Shown here one piece after another: positions 1 through 12,700 of a stretch of 64,000 nucleotides of DNA (the first letter of the stretch is position 1; the number at the start of each line of letters is the position of its first letter). Position numbers and translations under genes: made by a program. Source of the stretch: Xylocopa sonorina (Eukaryota > Arthropoda > Insecta > Hymenoptera > Apidae); assembly GCF_050948175.1 (NCBI RefSeq), contig NW_027490134.1:434001-498000 (forward strand), given 5' to 3'. The notes under the pieces were generated by a model, which saw only the letters and a list, made by a program, of their open reading frames with translations, ran no database searches and was not told the origin of the DNA.

Positions 1-178
1 TGTCGATTCGTGCGACGGAAGATAACGCCGATCGTTTAATTATATTTATTTCGGCGCCCGTGTCTATCATAAACTCGGTAGGTTGAATTAACGCGACCGA
101 TTCTAATACGACACTAGGCGTGTTAGTTTTGCCGGTTAAGTTTACTGCGACATGGTATCGTCGATTTCCGCGGTTTGG
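1..178 (-). CDS. pro/pol: retrotransposon aspartic protease, N-terminal fragment (start of pol)
   Basis: Reading the minus strand from 178 towards 1 gives an open frame that continues past the window edge. It contains the motif FMIDTGAEINII, with DTGA encoded at 64-53. This is the catalytic aspartate motif of retroviral-type proteases, which cleave the Gag-Pol polyprotein. The frame opens after a TGA at 181-179 and is in the -1 frame relative to gag, overlapping the last dozen gag codons. Pro-Pol would therefore be made by -1 frameshifting, the usual arrangement in this family. I see no textbook slippery heptamer in the overlap, so the exact shift site is unknown. There is no independent start codon. 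Reverse transcriptase, RNase H and integrase are outside the window. Confidence 0.8.
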
Positions 179-1437
179 TCATTCAGTGCGAGAGATCGAA
201 TTTGGTGGTTGGCCTCGCGTCCTGTCTCGCGGCGCGGAAGGAGGCCACTCCCGTTTCCCGATGCCCGAATATTATTGTAGTATTGCCGTTTTCGGCATTC
301 ATCGATTTCATGACCCGGCGTTTTGCAATACCGGCAATATTTTTCACGGGGTGTGGTCGGGCGCGGTTGATCGTATGCGGCCCTGGGAGCCGGGGTGTCG
401 CGTGAAATAACGGGACGGTGCAAATTAGGCGCCTGTCGTGGCGGAATTGACCTGCGGCAATTCCTCGCGTAATGGCCTGGATTATTGCAGTTTGAACATA
501 CTATGTCGTTTCGCCTTGTACGATTTTCAGTTACCGGTCGTGAATTTACCAACCGTTCGCGATCTAATTCATATCTTTTATATAAATCCCTAGCGCGTGC
601 GAATGCTTCCTGATGGGAGTGTACCGTGTGAATGGGAATCTGGACGCGTACTTCCAGGATAAGCCCGTCCGTGAAACAACGCAATGTTAATTCATCTACA
701 TTAAATGTCCCGCGTTCGGAAGCGTACGGCGTTAATCTTTCGCAATCTATAATCGCTGTTCGTAAATCCTTTACACGGCTGATGTAGTCAAGGATGTGTT
801 CTCCCGACTTCATGTAGATATTAGTAAGCTCCCCGCGATAATGGTCCGCGGATCTAATTGCACCAAAAGAGCTTCGTAATATATCCGTCAATTCTAATAT
901 GGACTGACACGGCTCGTCCTCTAAGGCTAAGTACGCGCGGCCCTTCAACTTACTCTTGATTAATCGCGTGAAAGTGCGCTCACAACAGTTTGGAATCAAT
1001 TCGTAGACGCCCTTACATGCACGAGTGAATTGCAATACGGGCATGTTCTGCCCATCGTAATGCGGTACGGCCTCCAACGCCTGTTTCAATGATAACTCGT
1101 CATGCTGCGAGTTTGCGATTTCCGTGTTCGAATTTCGTAGCGGCGATACGTTTCGTTGTGCGAAATCTAAAGGAACGGTATCGGATCTAGTAGCGTCTTG
1201 TGATCGTCGAAGTGATTCTAATTCGCGGCGCATTTCCTCTATCTGCTGCATTAATTGAACGGTATTTTCGGACGGTCTACTAATATCTACGGTTTCAGCG
1301 GTTCGCGGAACTGGATCGGCAAGAGCGACCTGGTAATCGATATTCCTAACGGCTCTCTTATCGCGGTCCGCGTCGGTACCTGCGGCGGCGGCTCGGATCG
1401 GTTGATGACGCGTTTTGGTAGGCGTTCGTGTCGCCAT
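142..1437 (-). CDS. gag: Gag polyprotein of gypsy-type retrotransposon
   Basis: The predicted protein is 431 residues. The first 55 or so residues are basic and low in hydrophobics. Residues 58-80 form a short heptad-like, charge-rich helix (coiled coil likely). Residues about 118-300 match the general retrotransposon Gag/capsid pattern, with FTRACKGVYELIP and a later ARARDLYKRYELDRERL helix. Two nucleocapsid zinc knuckles follow: C314-C317-H322-C327 and C368-C371-H376-C381, both CX2CX4HX4C. The family role is assembly of virus-like particles and binding of genomic RNA. The start at 1437 is the first ATG after the candidate primer-binding site and gives an intact frame, so I prefer it. No internal stop is seen. 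Downstream pro overlaps in the -1 frame. Confidence 0.85.
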   Translation of the reverse strand: MATRTPTKTRHQPIRAAAAGTDADRDKRAVRNIDYQVALADPVPRTAETVDISRPSENTVQLMQQIEEMRRELESLRRSQDATRSDTVPLDFAQRNVSPLRNSNTEIANSQHDELSLKQALEAVPHYDGQNMPVLQFTRACKGVYELIPNCCERTFTRLIKSKLKGRAYLALEDEPCQSILELTDILRSSFGAIRSADHYRGELTNIYMKSGEHILDYISRVKDLRTAIIDCERLTPYASERGTFNVDELTLRCFTDGLILEVRVQIPIHTVHSHQEAFARARDLYKRYELDRERLVNSRPVTENRTRRNDIVCSNCNNPGHYARNCRRSIPPRQAPNLHRPVISRDTPAPRAAYDQPRPTTPREKYCRYCKTPGHEIDECRKRQYYNNIRASGNGSGLLPRRETGREANHQIRSLALNDQTAEIDDTMSQ

Positions 1438-1489
1438 GGCTGGTCGCGTTTCTTCGTAGCCGAATTTCTAGAAATAACGCGAATCTATT

Positions 1490-1504
1490 CCACCGCTGTC
1501 ACCA
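1490..1504 (-). other. candidate tRNA primer-binding site
   Basis: The minus strand reads TGGTGACAGCGGTGG, starting with the TGG expected opposite a tRNA CCA end. It lies 7 bp inside the inferred LTR end (TGACA) and about 50 bp before the gag ATG. The matching tRNA cannot be assigned without a tRNA set. Confidence 0.5.
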
Positions 1505-1695
1505 AATTTCGTGTCATGTCGCGAGGGTGGAAAATTTCCGTTTTATTCGCGGATGACACGCAGCCAGAAAACGGACTCGGCAAGCTTAATTGCGACGGGT
1601 TCCGGGTTCCTTTCGTGGGACAACGAACACTTTCAAAACGCGATCGCGGTAAATAAAGAAAGATCCTACCCTTGCTGTCTTGAATCGCTGTTAAT

Positions 1696-2001
1696 TTAGT
1701 ATCCCTTCCTGAGATACTGTTGCTGTCGAGGATCGCTTTCCGGAATCGTCCCTGCGTAAGGGCTGCGAAGCTGGATCGTAAGAGGGATAAGTCTCCAACG
1801 TAGCTGGTTTCCTGTGCTGATCGGCTTGCCTTGGCCGGAAGAAGGCGACGGAGCAGGTTGTTGAAGAGCCACTGGAACGATGGTGTTCGAACGAAGAGAC
1901 GAAAGGGCTTCGATGCCCACGTAATCGCGCACAAGTCGGCGTAGGTAATTCTTCCGTCCCGCACGTCGAGCTTTACGTTTTGGATTGAGACACATTCGCA
2001 T
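1696..2001 (-). CDS. arginine-rich ORF inside the LTR, conserved in the second LTR
   Basis: This is a 101-codon ORF within the 3' third of the LTR. Its N-terminal 30 residues are strongly basic (PKRKARRAGRKNYLRRLVRDY). The ORF at the same place in the LTR at 30830-32422 reads RRTRRASRKNFIRSLVREY. Over the aligned core most base changes are synonymous (CGG/AGG, CGC/CGA, CGC/CGT, TAC/TAT) or conservative (Y/F, L/I, D/E), although the surrounding LTR DNA has diverged far more. That pattern suggests protein-level constraint. The basic stretch resembles nuclear-localisation or RNA-binding arginine motifs. The remaining 70 residues are rich in S, P and Q and poorly conserved. It could be a leader protein, an exon spliced to gag, or a remnant. 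The family is not recognised. Confidence 0.5.
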   Translation of the reverse strand: MRMCLNPKRKARRAGRKNYLRRLVRDYVGIEALSSLRSNTIVPVALQQPAPSPSSGQGKPISTGNQLRWRLIPLTIQLRSPYAGTIPESDPRQQQYLRKGY

Positions 2002-2032
2002 CTAGTTCCAGCAATCCGGATACGAATCGGAT

Positions 2033-2140
2033 AAGCGGCGGTCCGCTCTAACCTATCGGTCCAGAAGGGTGAAACGTCGACTATATCCGCACGTAGATTC
2101 CGCTGTGGATCGGCGAAGTTAAGCGGCGGTCCGCTCTAAC
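2033..2140. repeat. 20 bp direct repeat in LTR
   Basis: The sequence aagcggcggtccgctctaac occurs at 2033-2052 and again at 2121-2140. The second LTR keeps a partial copy (aagcggcggtct) near 31402. It lies just upstream (element orientation) of the arginine-rich ORF, so it would be in the transcribed leader. Internally it holds an imperfect dyad around gcggtccgc. Confidence 0.7.
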
Positions 2141-5100
2141 AATCCGGTTACCAAGGTCAACTAGCGATTGGATTCGAATGATGGATATCCACGCGATAGC
2201 TCGTGGAAGAATTCGTAGATAATAATGAATTTAGAGGATAATAATCAAATTTAAACTTGTAGATGTAAGGTAAAATAAAATATATTCTAATATAAACCTA
2301 AGCTTACACTGACTTCCCTAAGGCTAAGTTAAAAATAGACTTAACGTTTAGAATTGGAATGAATTGACTTGAACTAGAATGGAAGTAGAATTAGAAACAC
2401 CTCCGATTGAGGCATTGAGAGCGAGATTGGAACTCCTCGGTTCGGAGGACTGATAGGAACTGCTCTTCAGCTCGCGTGTCCGCGACCTCCTCGAGTCGCG
2501 CGGCGTGCGAGTCGCTGGACCCCGGAGTGGGGTGACCGCTCGGCCCGCGAAGTGGGGCGGCCGGTCGGAGTGGGGCGCGGCTCGCGTTAAGCGTGAGCCG
2601 CGCGCGTCGAACGGTTGCTTGGGAGTATCGAAACTTATGACTATGAGAATTCGCAGATATATTAAGAAATATATGTGTGTTGTTTGCGTATGAAACATTA
2701 GTTGTGTCGTGTACTTAATTCTAGGACGTTCTTATGAATATACATTATCAAAATAAGAGTAATGGGAGGATGGCGTAGGCGAATCGGTGAGATGCTCGGT
2801 GATCTGTTCGTGCGGCTGGAAGCTGCATGTCTCCCAACTCTGGCGATAGCGCGCATCCTCGCGCGGTCGTACGGTCGATCTCCTGGGTGCTCGTGGACAT
2901 CTGGCTGCCTTAGCTCGGCGTTCGGTCTGCTTTCCCGTGTGTGAAGATGCCCTATCCACGCACTTGGATGCGGCTGGCGGTAGATGCGTCGCTGCCGGAT
3001 GCTGTGGGTGGCGCTGGGGGTAGGAAGGCTGTACGCCGGACGTTACACTACACTTCAAATGAATGTAAATGCGACACTTCCTTGCTAGGAAATAGCGATT
3101 GCAGGTGTCTACGTATCGAAGCAATAGAGTTCTAATGCTTCTTAGAACGAGATGTCGCATCTCATTTCAATGTTTCATGATAAGTTATAACATTCATTGC
3201 GAAGTCTTATGTATACCTCGTATTCACATCAAAAGAATGTAAATCCGATACTTCCTTGCTAGGAAATAGCGTTTGCAGATGTCTACGTATCGTAGCAATA
3301 GAGTTCTAAAGCTTCTTAAAACGCGATATCGCATCTCATTTCTATGATTCATGATAAGATATAATATTCATTGCGAAGTGTCATATATACCTCGTATTCA
3401 CTTAAAAAGAAAGTAAATGCGACGTTTCCATCCTAGGAAATAGCGTTTGTAGATGTCTATGTATCGTAGCAATAGAGTTGTAATGCTTCTTAAATCGCGA
3501 TATCGAATCTCATTTCTATGTTTCGTGATACGATATAATATTCATTGCGATGTGTCATGCATGCCTCGTATTCACTTCAAAAGAATGTAAATGCGACACT
3601 TCCTTGCTAGGAAAGAGCGTTTGCAGATATCTTCGTATCGAGGCAACAGTGTTCTAATGCTTCTTAAAATGCGATATCGCATCTCACTACTATGTTTCAT
3701 GATAAAATGTAATATTCATTGCCAAGTGTCATGTATACCTCGTATTCACTTCAAAAGTATGTAAATGCGACACTTCCTTGCTAGGAAATAGCGTTTGCAG
3801 ATGTCTACGTATCGAAGCAATAGAGATCTAATGCTTTTTAAATCGCGATATCGCATCTCATTTCTATGTTTCATGATCAGATATAGTATTCATTGTGGAG
3901 ACGTAGGTATACCTCGTATTCACTTAAAATGAATGTAAATGCGACAATTCCTTGCTAGGAAATAGCGTTTGCAGATGCCTACGTATCGTAGCAATAGAGT
4001 TCTAATGCTTCTCAAAACGCGATATCGCATCCCATTTCTATGCTTCACGATAAGATATAATATTCATTGCGAAGTGTCATGTATAACTCGCATTCACTTC
4101 AAAACAATGTAAATGCGACTATTCCTTGCTAGGAAATAGCGTTTGCAGATGCCTACGTATCGTAGCAATAGAGTTCTAATGCTTCATATATCGCGAAATC
4201 GCTTCTCATTTCTATGATTCGTGATAAGTTATAATATTCATTCCGAAGTGTCACGTATACCACGAATTCACTTCAAAAGAATGTAAATGCGACTATTGCT
4301 TGCTAGGAAATAGCGTTTGCAGATGTCTACGTATCGTTGCAGTAGCGTTCTAATGTTACTTAAATCGCGATATCACATCTCATTTCTATGTTTCGTGATA
4401 AGATATAATATTCTTGCGAAGTGTATTGTACACCTCGTATTCACTTCAAAAGAATGTAAATGCGACACTTCCATGCTTGGAAATAGCGTCTGTAGATGTC
4501 TACGCTTCGAGGCAATAGCCTTCTAATGCTTCTTAAAACGCGATATCGCATCTCACTTCTATGTTTCAGGATAAGTTATAATATTCATTCCGAAGTGTCA
4601 AGTATACGTCGTATTCACTTCAAAAGAATGTAAGTGCGATACTTCCATGCTAGGAAATAGCGTTTGCAGATGTCTTCGTATCGAGGCCATAGGGTTCTAA
4701 TGCTTCTTAAAACGCGATATCGCATCTCATTTCTATGTTCCCTGATAAGATATAATATTCATTGCGAAGTGTCATGTATACCCCGTATTCACTTCAAAAG
4801 AATGTAAATGCGACTATTGCCTGCTATGAAATAGCGTTTGCAAATGTCTACGTATCGTAGCAATAGCGTTCTAATGCTTCTTAGATCGCGATATCGCTTC
4901 TCATTTCTATGTTTCGTGATAAGTTATAATATTCATTCCGAAGTGTCATGTAAACCTCGAATTCACATCAAAAGAATGTAAATGCGACTATTGCTTGCTT
5001 GGAAATAGCGTTTGCAGATGTCTTCGTATCGAGGCCATAGGGTTCTAATGCTTCTTAAAACGCGACATCGCATCTCTCTTCTATGTTTCATGACAAGATG

Positions 5101-6670
5101 TAATATTCATTGCGATGTGTCATGTATACCTCGAATTCACTTCAAAAGTATCTAAATGCGACATTTCGATGCTAGGAAATAGCCTCTGCAGATATCTCCG
5201 CATCGAGGCAATAGGGTTCTAATGCTTCTTAAAACGCGATATCGCATCTCACTTTTATGTTACATGATGAGATATAATATTCATTGCGAAGTGTCATGTA
5301 TACCTCGTATTCACTTCAAAGAATGTAAATGCGACTATTGCTTGCTAGGAAATAGCGTTTGCAGATGTCTACATATCGTAGCAGTAGCGTTCTAATGCTA
5401 CTTAAATCGCGATATCACATCTCATTTCTATGTTTCGTGATAAGATATAATATTCTTGCGAAGTGTATTGTACACCTCGTATTCACTTCAAAAGAATGTA
5501 AATGCGACACTTTCTTGCTAGGAAATAGCGTTTGCAGATGTCTGCCTATCGAAGCAATAGAGTTCTAACGCTTCTTAAAACGCGATATCGCATCTCATTT
5601 CTGTGTTTCATGATAAGATATAATATACATTGCGACGTGTTATGAATACCTCGTCTACGCTTCAAAAGAATGTAAATATCACACTTCCTTACAAAGAAAT
5701 AGCGTTTCCAGATGTCTACGTATTGAAGAATTAGAGTTGTAATGCTTCCTAAAACGCGATATCGCATGCCAGTTCTATGTTGCATGCTAAAATATAATAT
5801 TCCTTGCAAAGTGTTATGTATACCTCGTCTACACTTCAAAGGAATGTGAATGACACACTTCCTTGCTAGGAAATGCGTTTTCAGATGTCTACGTTTCGAA
5901 GCAATAGAGTTCTAATTCTTCTTTAAACGCGATATCGCATCTCAATTTTGTGTTTCATGATAAGATATAATATTCATTGCGAAGTGTTATGTATACGTCG
6001 TGTACACTTCAAGATAATGTAAATTGCACACTTCCTTCCTAGGAAATGCGTTTCCTGTTGACCACGTATCGAAGCAATGTAGTTCTAATGCTTCTTAAAT
6101 CACGATAACGCATCTCATTTCTATGTTTCATGATAAGATATCATATTCAGTGCGAAGTGTTATGTATACCTCGATTAGACTTGAAAAGAATGTAAATGCC
6201 ACTCTTCCGTTCTAGGAAATGCGTTTCCAGCTGCATACCTATCGAAGCAATAGAGTGCTAATGCTTCCTAAAACGCTATATTCCATCTCGTTTGTATGTC
6301 CCATGATAAGATATAATATTCATTGCGAAGTGTTAAGTATACCTCGTTTACACCTCAATACAATGTAAATGCCATACTTTTTTCCTGGGAAATGCGTTAC
6401 CAGATGTCTACGTATCGAGGCAGTAGAGTTCTAATTCTTGTTAAAACGCGATATCGCATCTCAGTTCTATGTTTCATTACAAGATATAATATTCATTGCG
6501 AAGTATTATGTATACCTCGTCTACAATTCAAAAGTATGTTAATGCCACACTTCTTGCTAGGAAATAGCGTTTCCAGATGTCTACGTATATAAGCTATAGA
6601 GTTCTAAAGCTTCGTAAAACGCTGTACCGCATCATATTTCTATGTTGCATGATAAGATATAATATTCATT

Positions 6671-9600
6671 GCGAAGTGTCATGTATACCTTGTATTCACT
6701 TCAGTGGAATGTAAATGCGACACTTCCTTGCTAGGAAATAGCGTTTGCAGATTTCTACGTATATTAGCAATAGAGTTCTAGTGCTTCTTAAAACGCGATA
6801 TAGCTCCTACTTTCTATGTTTCATGATAAGATATAATATTCATTGCGAAGTGTCATGTATACCTCGTTCTCACTTCAGAAGAATGTAAATGCGACACTAC
6901 CTTGCTAGGAAATAGCGTTTCCAGATATCTACGTATCGAAGCAATAGAGTTCTAATGCTTCTTAAATCGCGATATCGCATCTCATTTCAATGTTTCGTAA
7001 TAAGATATAATATTCATTGTGTAATGTTATGTATACCTCGTATTTACTTCAGAAGAATGTAAATGCGACATTTCCTTCCTAGTAAATAACGATTGCAGAT
7101 GTCTACGTATCGTACCAATAGAGTTCTAGTGCTTTTTAGAACGCGATGTCGCATCTCATTTCTATTTTTCATGATAAGATATAATATTCATTGCGAAGTG
7201 TCATGTATACCTCGTTCTCACTTCAAAAGAATGTAAATGCGACACTACCTTGCTAGGAAATAGCGTTTCCAGATATCTACGTATCGAAGCAATAGAGTTC
7301 TAATGCTTCTTAAGACGCGAAATCGCTCCTCATTTCCATGTTTCGTGATAAGATATAATATTTATTGTGGAGTGTTATGTATACCTTGTATTCACCTCAA
7401 AAGAATGTAAATGCGACACATCTTTGCTATTAAATAGCGTTTGCAGATGTCTACGTATCGTACCAATAGAGTTCTAGTGCTTTTTAGAACGCGATGTCGC
7501 ATCTCATTTCTATGTTTCATGATAAGATATAATATTCATTGCGAAGTGTCATGTATACCTCGTTCTCACTTCAAAAGAATGTAAATGCGACACTACCTTG
7601 CTAGGAAATAGCGTTTCCAGATATCTACGTATCGAAGCAATAGAGTTCTAATGCTTCTTAAATCGCGATATCGCATCTCATTTCAATGTTTCGTAATAAG
7701 ATATAATATTCATTGTGTAATGTTATGTATACCTCGTATTCACTTCAAAAGAATGTAAATGCGACATTTCCTTCCTAGGAAATAACGATTGCAGATGTCT
7801 ACGTATCGTACCAATAGAGTTCTAGTGCTTTTTAAAACGCGATATCGCGTCTCATTTCTATGCCTCATGATAAGATGTAAGATTCGTTGCGAAGTGTTAT
7901 GTACTCCACGTCTACACTGCAAATGAATGTAAATGCGACACTTCCTTGCTATTAAATAGCGATTGCAGATATCTACGAAACGCAGCAATAGAGTTCTAAT
8001 GCTTATTAAATCGCGATATCACACCTCATTTCAATGTTCCGTAATAAGATATGATACTCATTGTGTAATGTTATGTATACCTCGTATTCACTACAAAAGA
8101 ATGTAAATGCGACATTTCCTTGCTAGGAAATAACGTTCGCAGATGTCTACGTGTCGTACCAATAGAGTTCTAGTGCTTCTTAAATCGCGATGTCGCATCT
8201 CATTTCTATGTTTCGTTATAAGGTATAATATTCACTGCGAAGTGTCATGTACACCTCGTATTCACATCAAAAGAATGTAAACGCGACACTTCCATGCTAG
8301 GAAATAGCGTTTGCAGATGTCTACGTATCGCAGCAATAGAGTTCTAATGCTTCCTAAAACGAGATGTCGTATCTCATTTCTATGTTTCGTGATAAGATAT
8401 AATATTTATTGTGGAGTGTTATGTATACCTTGTATTCACCTCAAAAGAATGTAAATGCGACACATCCTTGCTATTAAATAGCGTTTGCAGATGTCTACGT
8501 ATCGTAGCAATGGAGTTCCAATGCTTTTTAAATCGCCATATCGCATCTCATTTCTATGCTTCGCGATAAGATATAATATTCATTGCGAAGTGTCATGTAT
8601 ACCTTGTATTCACTTCAGTGGAATGTAAATGCGACACTTCCTTGCTAGGAAATAGCGTTTGCAGATTTCTACGTATATTAGCAATAGAGTTCTAGTGCTT
8701 CTTAAAACGCGATATAGCTCCTACTTTCTATGTTTCATGATAAGATATAATATTCATTGCGAAGTGTCATGTATACCTCGTTCTCACTTCAAAAGAATAT
8801 AAATGCGACACTACCTTGCTAGGAAATAGCGTTTTCAGATATCTACGTATCGAAGCAATAGAGTTCTAATGCTTCTTAAATCGCGATATCGCATCTCATT
8901 TCAATGTTTCGTAATAAGATATAATATTCATTGTGTAATGTTATGTATACCTCGTATTCACTTCAAAAGAATGTAAATGCGACATTTCCTTCCTAGGAAA
9001 TAACGATTGCAGATGTCTACGTATCGTACCAATAGAGTTCTGGTGCTTTTTAAAACGCGATGTCGCATCTCATTCCTATGTTTCGTGATAAGGTATAATA
9101 TTCACTGCGAAGTGTCAAGTACACATCGTATTCACATCAAAAGAATGTAAACGCGACACTTCCATGCTAGGAAATAGCGTTTGCAGATGTCTACGTATCG
9201 CAGCAATAGAGTTCTAATGCTTCCTAAAACGAGATGTCGCATCTCATTTCTATGTTTCGTGATAAGATATAATATTTATTGTGGAGTGTTATGTATACCT
9301 TGTATTCACCTCAAAAGAATGTAAATGCGACACATCCTTGCTATTAAATAGCGTTTGCAGATGTCTACGTATCGTAGCAATGGAGTTCCAATGCTTTTTA
9401 AATCGCCATATCGCATCTCATTTCTATGCTTCGCGATAAGATATAATATTCATTGCGAAGTGTCATGTATACCTTGTATTCACTTCAGTGGAATGTAAAT
9501 GCGACACTTCCCTGCTAGGAAATAGCGTTTGCAGATTTCTACGTACATTAGCAATAGTGTTCTAGTGCTTCTTAAAACGCGATATAGCTCCTACTTTCTA

Positions 9601-9700
9601 TGTTTCATGATAAGATATAATATTCATTGCGAACTGTCATGTATACCTCGTTCTCACTTCAAAAGAATGTAAATGCGGCACTACCTTGCTAGGAAATAGC
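6671..9700 (+). repeat. higher-order repeat region in F1 (11-mer and 5-mer spacings)
   Basis: A distinctive monomer (accttgtattcacttcagtg) followed by a gatatagctcctac variant recurs at 6691, 8605 and 9475, spaced 1914 bp (11 x 174) and 870 bp (5 x 174). Neighbouring monomers repeat in the same order, for example a tctagtgctttttaaaacgc monomer and a tttattgtggagtg monomer. This shows block duplication of several monomers at once. Confidence 0.75.
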
Positions 9701-9749
9701 GTCTGCAGATGTCTACGTATCGTAGCAATAGACTTCTAATGCTTCTTAA

Positions 9750-12700
9750 AACGAGACGGCTATCACATTTCTATCTTTCATGATGAGACAAAATATTCAT
9801 TGCGAAGTGTCATGTATACCTCGTTTTCCCTTCTACAGAATGTAAATGCGAAATTTCCTTGCGATTAAATATCGCTTGCAGATGTCTACGTATCGTAGCA
9901 ATGGAGTTCTAATGCTTTTTAAATCGCAATATCGCCTCACATTTCTATGTTTCATGATAAGATATAATATTCATTGCGAAGTGTCATGTATACCTCGTAT
10001 TCACTTCAAAAGAATGTAAATGCGACACTTCCTGGCTAGGAAATAGCGTTTGCAGATGTCTACGTATCGTACCAATAGATTTCTAGTGCTTCTTAAATCA
10101 CGATATCGCATCACATTTCTATGTTTCATGATAAGATACAATATTCATTGTGGAGTGTTATGTATACCCCGTATTCACCTCAAAAGATTGTAAATGCAAC
10201 ACTTCCTTGCTATTTAATAGCGTTTGCAGATGTCTACGTATCGTAGCAATAGTGTTCTATCGCTTCCTAAAACGCGATATCGCATCACATTTCTATGTTT
10301 CATGATAAGATATAATATTCATTGCGAAGTGTCATGTATACCTCGTTCTCACTTCAAAAGAATGTAAATGCGGCACTTCCTTGCTAGGAAATAGCGTTTG
10401 CAGATGTCTACGTATCGTACCAATAGATTTCTAGTGCTTCTTAAATCACGATATCGCATCTCATTTCTATGTTTCGTGATAAGGTATAATATTCACTGCG
10501 AAGTGTCATGTATACCTCGTATTCACTTCAAAAGAATGCAGATGCGACACTTCCATGCTAGGAAATAGCGTTTGCAGATGTCTACGTATCGTAGCAATAG
10601 AGTTCTAATGCTTCCTAAAACGAGATGTCGCGACACATTTATATGTTTCATGATAAGATATAATATTCATTGCGAAGTGTCATGTATACCTCGTACTCAC
10701 ATCAAAAGAATGTAAATGCGACACTTCCTTGCTAGGAAATAGCGTTTCCAGACGACTACGTATCGAAACAATAGAGTTCTAATGCTTCTTAAAACGAGAC
10801 GGTTATCACATTTCCATGTTTCACGATGAGATAAAATATTCATTGCGAAGTCTCATGTATACCTCGTAATCGCTTCAAGAGAATGTAAATGCGAAACTTC
10901 CTTGCGATTAAATAGCGCTTGCAGATGTCTACGTATCGTAGCAATGGAGTTCTAATTCTTTTTAAATCGCGATATCGCATCACATTTCTATGTTTCATGA
11001 TAAGATCTAATATTCACTGTGAAGTGTCATGTATACCTCGTATTCACTTCAAAAGAATGTAATTGCGGCTCTTCCTTGCTAGGAAATAGCGTTTGCAGAT
11101 GTCTACGTATCGAAGCAATAGTGTTCTAATGCTTCTTAAAACGCGATATCGCATCTCACTTCTATGTTTCGAGATAAGATATAATATCCATTGCGAAGTG
11201 TCATGTGTACCTCGTATTCACTACAATGGAATGTAAATGCGACATTTCCTTGCTAGGAAATAGAGTTTGCAGATTTCTACGTATATTAGTAATAGTGTTC
11301 TAATGCTTCTCAAAACGCGATATAGCACCTCATTCCCATGTTTCATGATAAGATGTAATATTCATTGCGAAGTGTCATGTATATGTCGTATTCACTTCAC
11401 AAGAATGTAAATGCGACACTTCCATGCTAGGAAATAGTGTTTGCAGATGTCTACGTATCGTAGCAATAGTGTTCTATCGCTTCTTAATACGCGATATCGC
11501 ATTTCACTTCTATGTTTCATGATAAGATATAATATTCATTGCGAAGTGTCATGTATACCTCGTATTCACTTCAAAAGAATGTAATTGCGACACATCTTTG
11601 CTAGGAAATAGCGTTTCCAGATGACTACGTATGGAAACAATAGAGTTCTAATACTTCTTAAAACGCGATATCGCATCTCACATCTATGTATCATGATAAG
11701 ATATAATATTCAATGCGAAGTGCCATGTATACCTCGTGTTCACGTCAAAAGAATGTAAATGCGACACTTCCATGCTAGGAAACAGCGTTTGCAGATTTCT
11801 ACGTATAGCAGCAATAGACTTCTAGTGCTTCCTAAATCTCGATATCGCATCTCACTTCTATGTTTCGAGATAAGATATAATATTCATTGCGAAGTGTCAT
11901 ATATACCTCGTATTAACTTCAAAAGAATGTAAATGCGGCATTTCCATGCTAGAAAATAGCGTTTGCAGATGTCTACGTACCGTAGCAATAGTGTTCTAAT
12001 GCTTCTTCGAAGGCGATATCGCATCTCACTTCTATGTTTCGAGATAAGATATAATATTCATTGCGAAGTGTCATATATACCTCGTATTAACTTCAAAAGA
12101 ATGTAAATGCGGCATTTCCATGCTAGAAAATAGCGTTTGCAGATGTCTACGTACCGTAGCAATAGTGTTCTAATGCTTCTTCGAAGGCGATATCGCATCT
12201 CACTTCTATGTTTCATGATAAGATATAATATTCATTGCGGAGTGTCATGTATACCTCGTATTCACTTCAAAAGAATCTAAATGCGACACTTCCTTGCTAG
12301 GAAATAGCGTTTCCAGATGACCACGTATCGAAAGAATAGAGTTCTAATACTTCCTAAAACGAGATGTCGCATCTCATTTCTATGTTTCATGATAAGATAT
12401 AATATTTATTGCGAAGTGTCATGTATACCTCGTATTCACTTCAATGGAATATAAATGCGACATTTCCTTGCTAGGAAATAACATTTGCAGATGTCTACGC
12501 ATCGTAGAAATAGAGTTCTAGTGCTTCCTAAATCGCGATATCGCATCTCACTTCTATGTTTCGAGATAAGATATAATATTCATTATGGTGTGTTATGTAT
12601 ACCTCGTATTCACTTCAAAAGAATGTAAATGCGACACTTCCATGCTAGGAAGTAGCGTCTGCAGATGTCTACGTATCGTAGCAATAGAGTTCTAATGCTA

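Larger units (their letters stand above)
1..3047 (-). mobile_element. Ty3/gypsy-type LTR retrotransposon, 5' portion
   Basis: Read on the minus strand the order is LTR (3047 to 1512), primer-binding-site-like sequence (1504-1490), gag (1437-142), then the start of a protease frame running off the window. This is the 5' half of an element; the rest of pol and the 3' LTR lie outside. Two CX2CX4HX4C knuckles, a gag capsid-like region and a DTGA protease motif in the -1 frame relative to gag support the Ty3/gypsy assignment. Gag is open for 431 codons, so the element may be fairly young. It abuts the forward satellite at 3047/3048 and was probably inserted into it, but the other flank is not visible, so no target-site duplication can be checked. 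Confidence 0.85.
1512..3047 (-). repeat. 5' long terminal repeat, about 1536 bp
   Basis: The LTR starts (minus strand) TGTAACGTCCGGCGTAC and ends ...CATGACA, giving TGT...ACA ends. The start is defined by comparison with the second LTR in the window, which begins TGTTACGTCAGGCGTTCC at 32422. The inner end is inferred from the primer-binding-like site next to it. It is long for an LTR. It contains a CpG-rich block with repeated gagtgggg motifs (about 2523-2575), an AATAAA at 1547-1542, a 20 bp direct repeat and a conserved arginine-rich ORF. Shared landmarks with the second LTR include gtggaagaattcgtag and ataagcggcggtc. The inner boundary may be off by a few bases. Confidence 0.7.

Noticed and set aside
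1485..1964. 159-codon minus ORF overlapping the LTR end and primer-binding site
   Set aside because: It is in a different frame from the conserved arginine-rich ORF, crosses the LTR boundary and has no counterpart in the second LTR.
2348..3160. Other small ORFs in the LTR (2348-2698, 2732-3160, 2762-2944, 2941-3135)
   Set aside because: CpG-rich composition opens frames by chance; they are not matched in the second LTR, and two of them cross into satellite.
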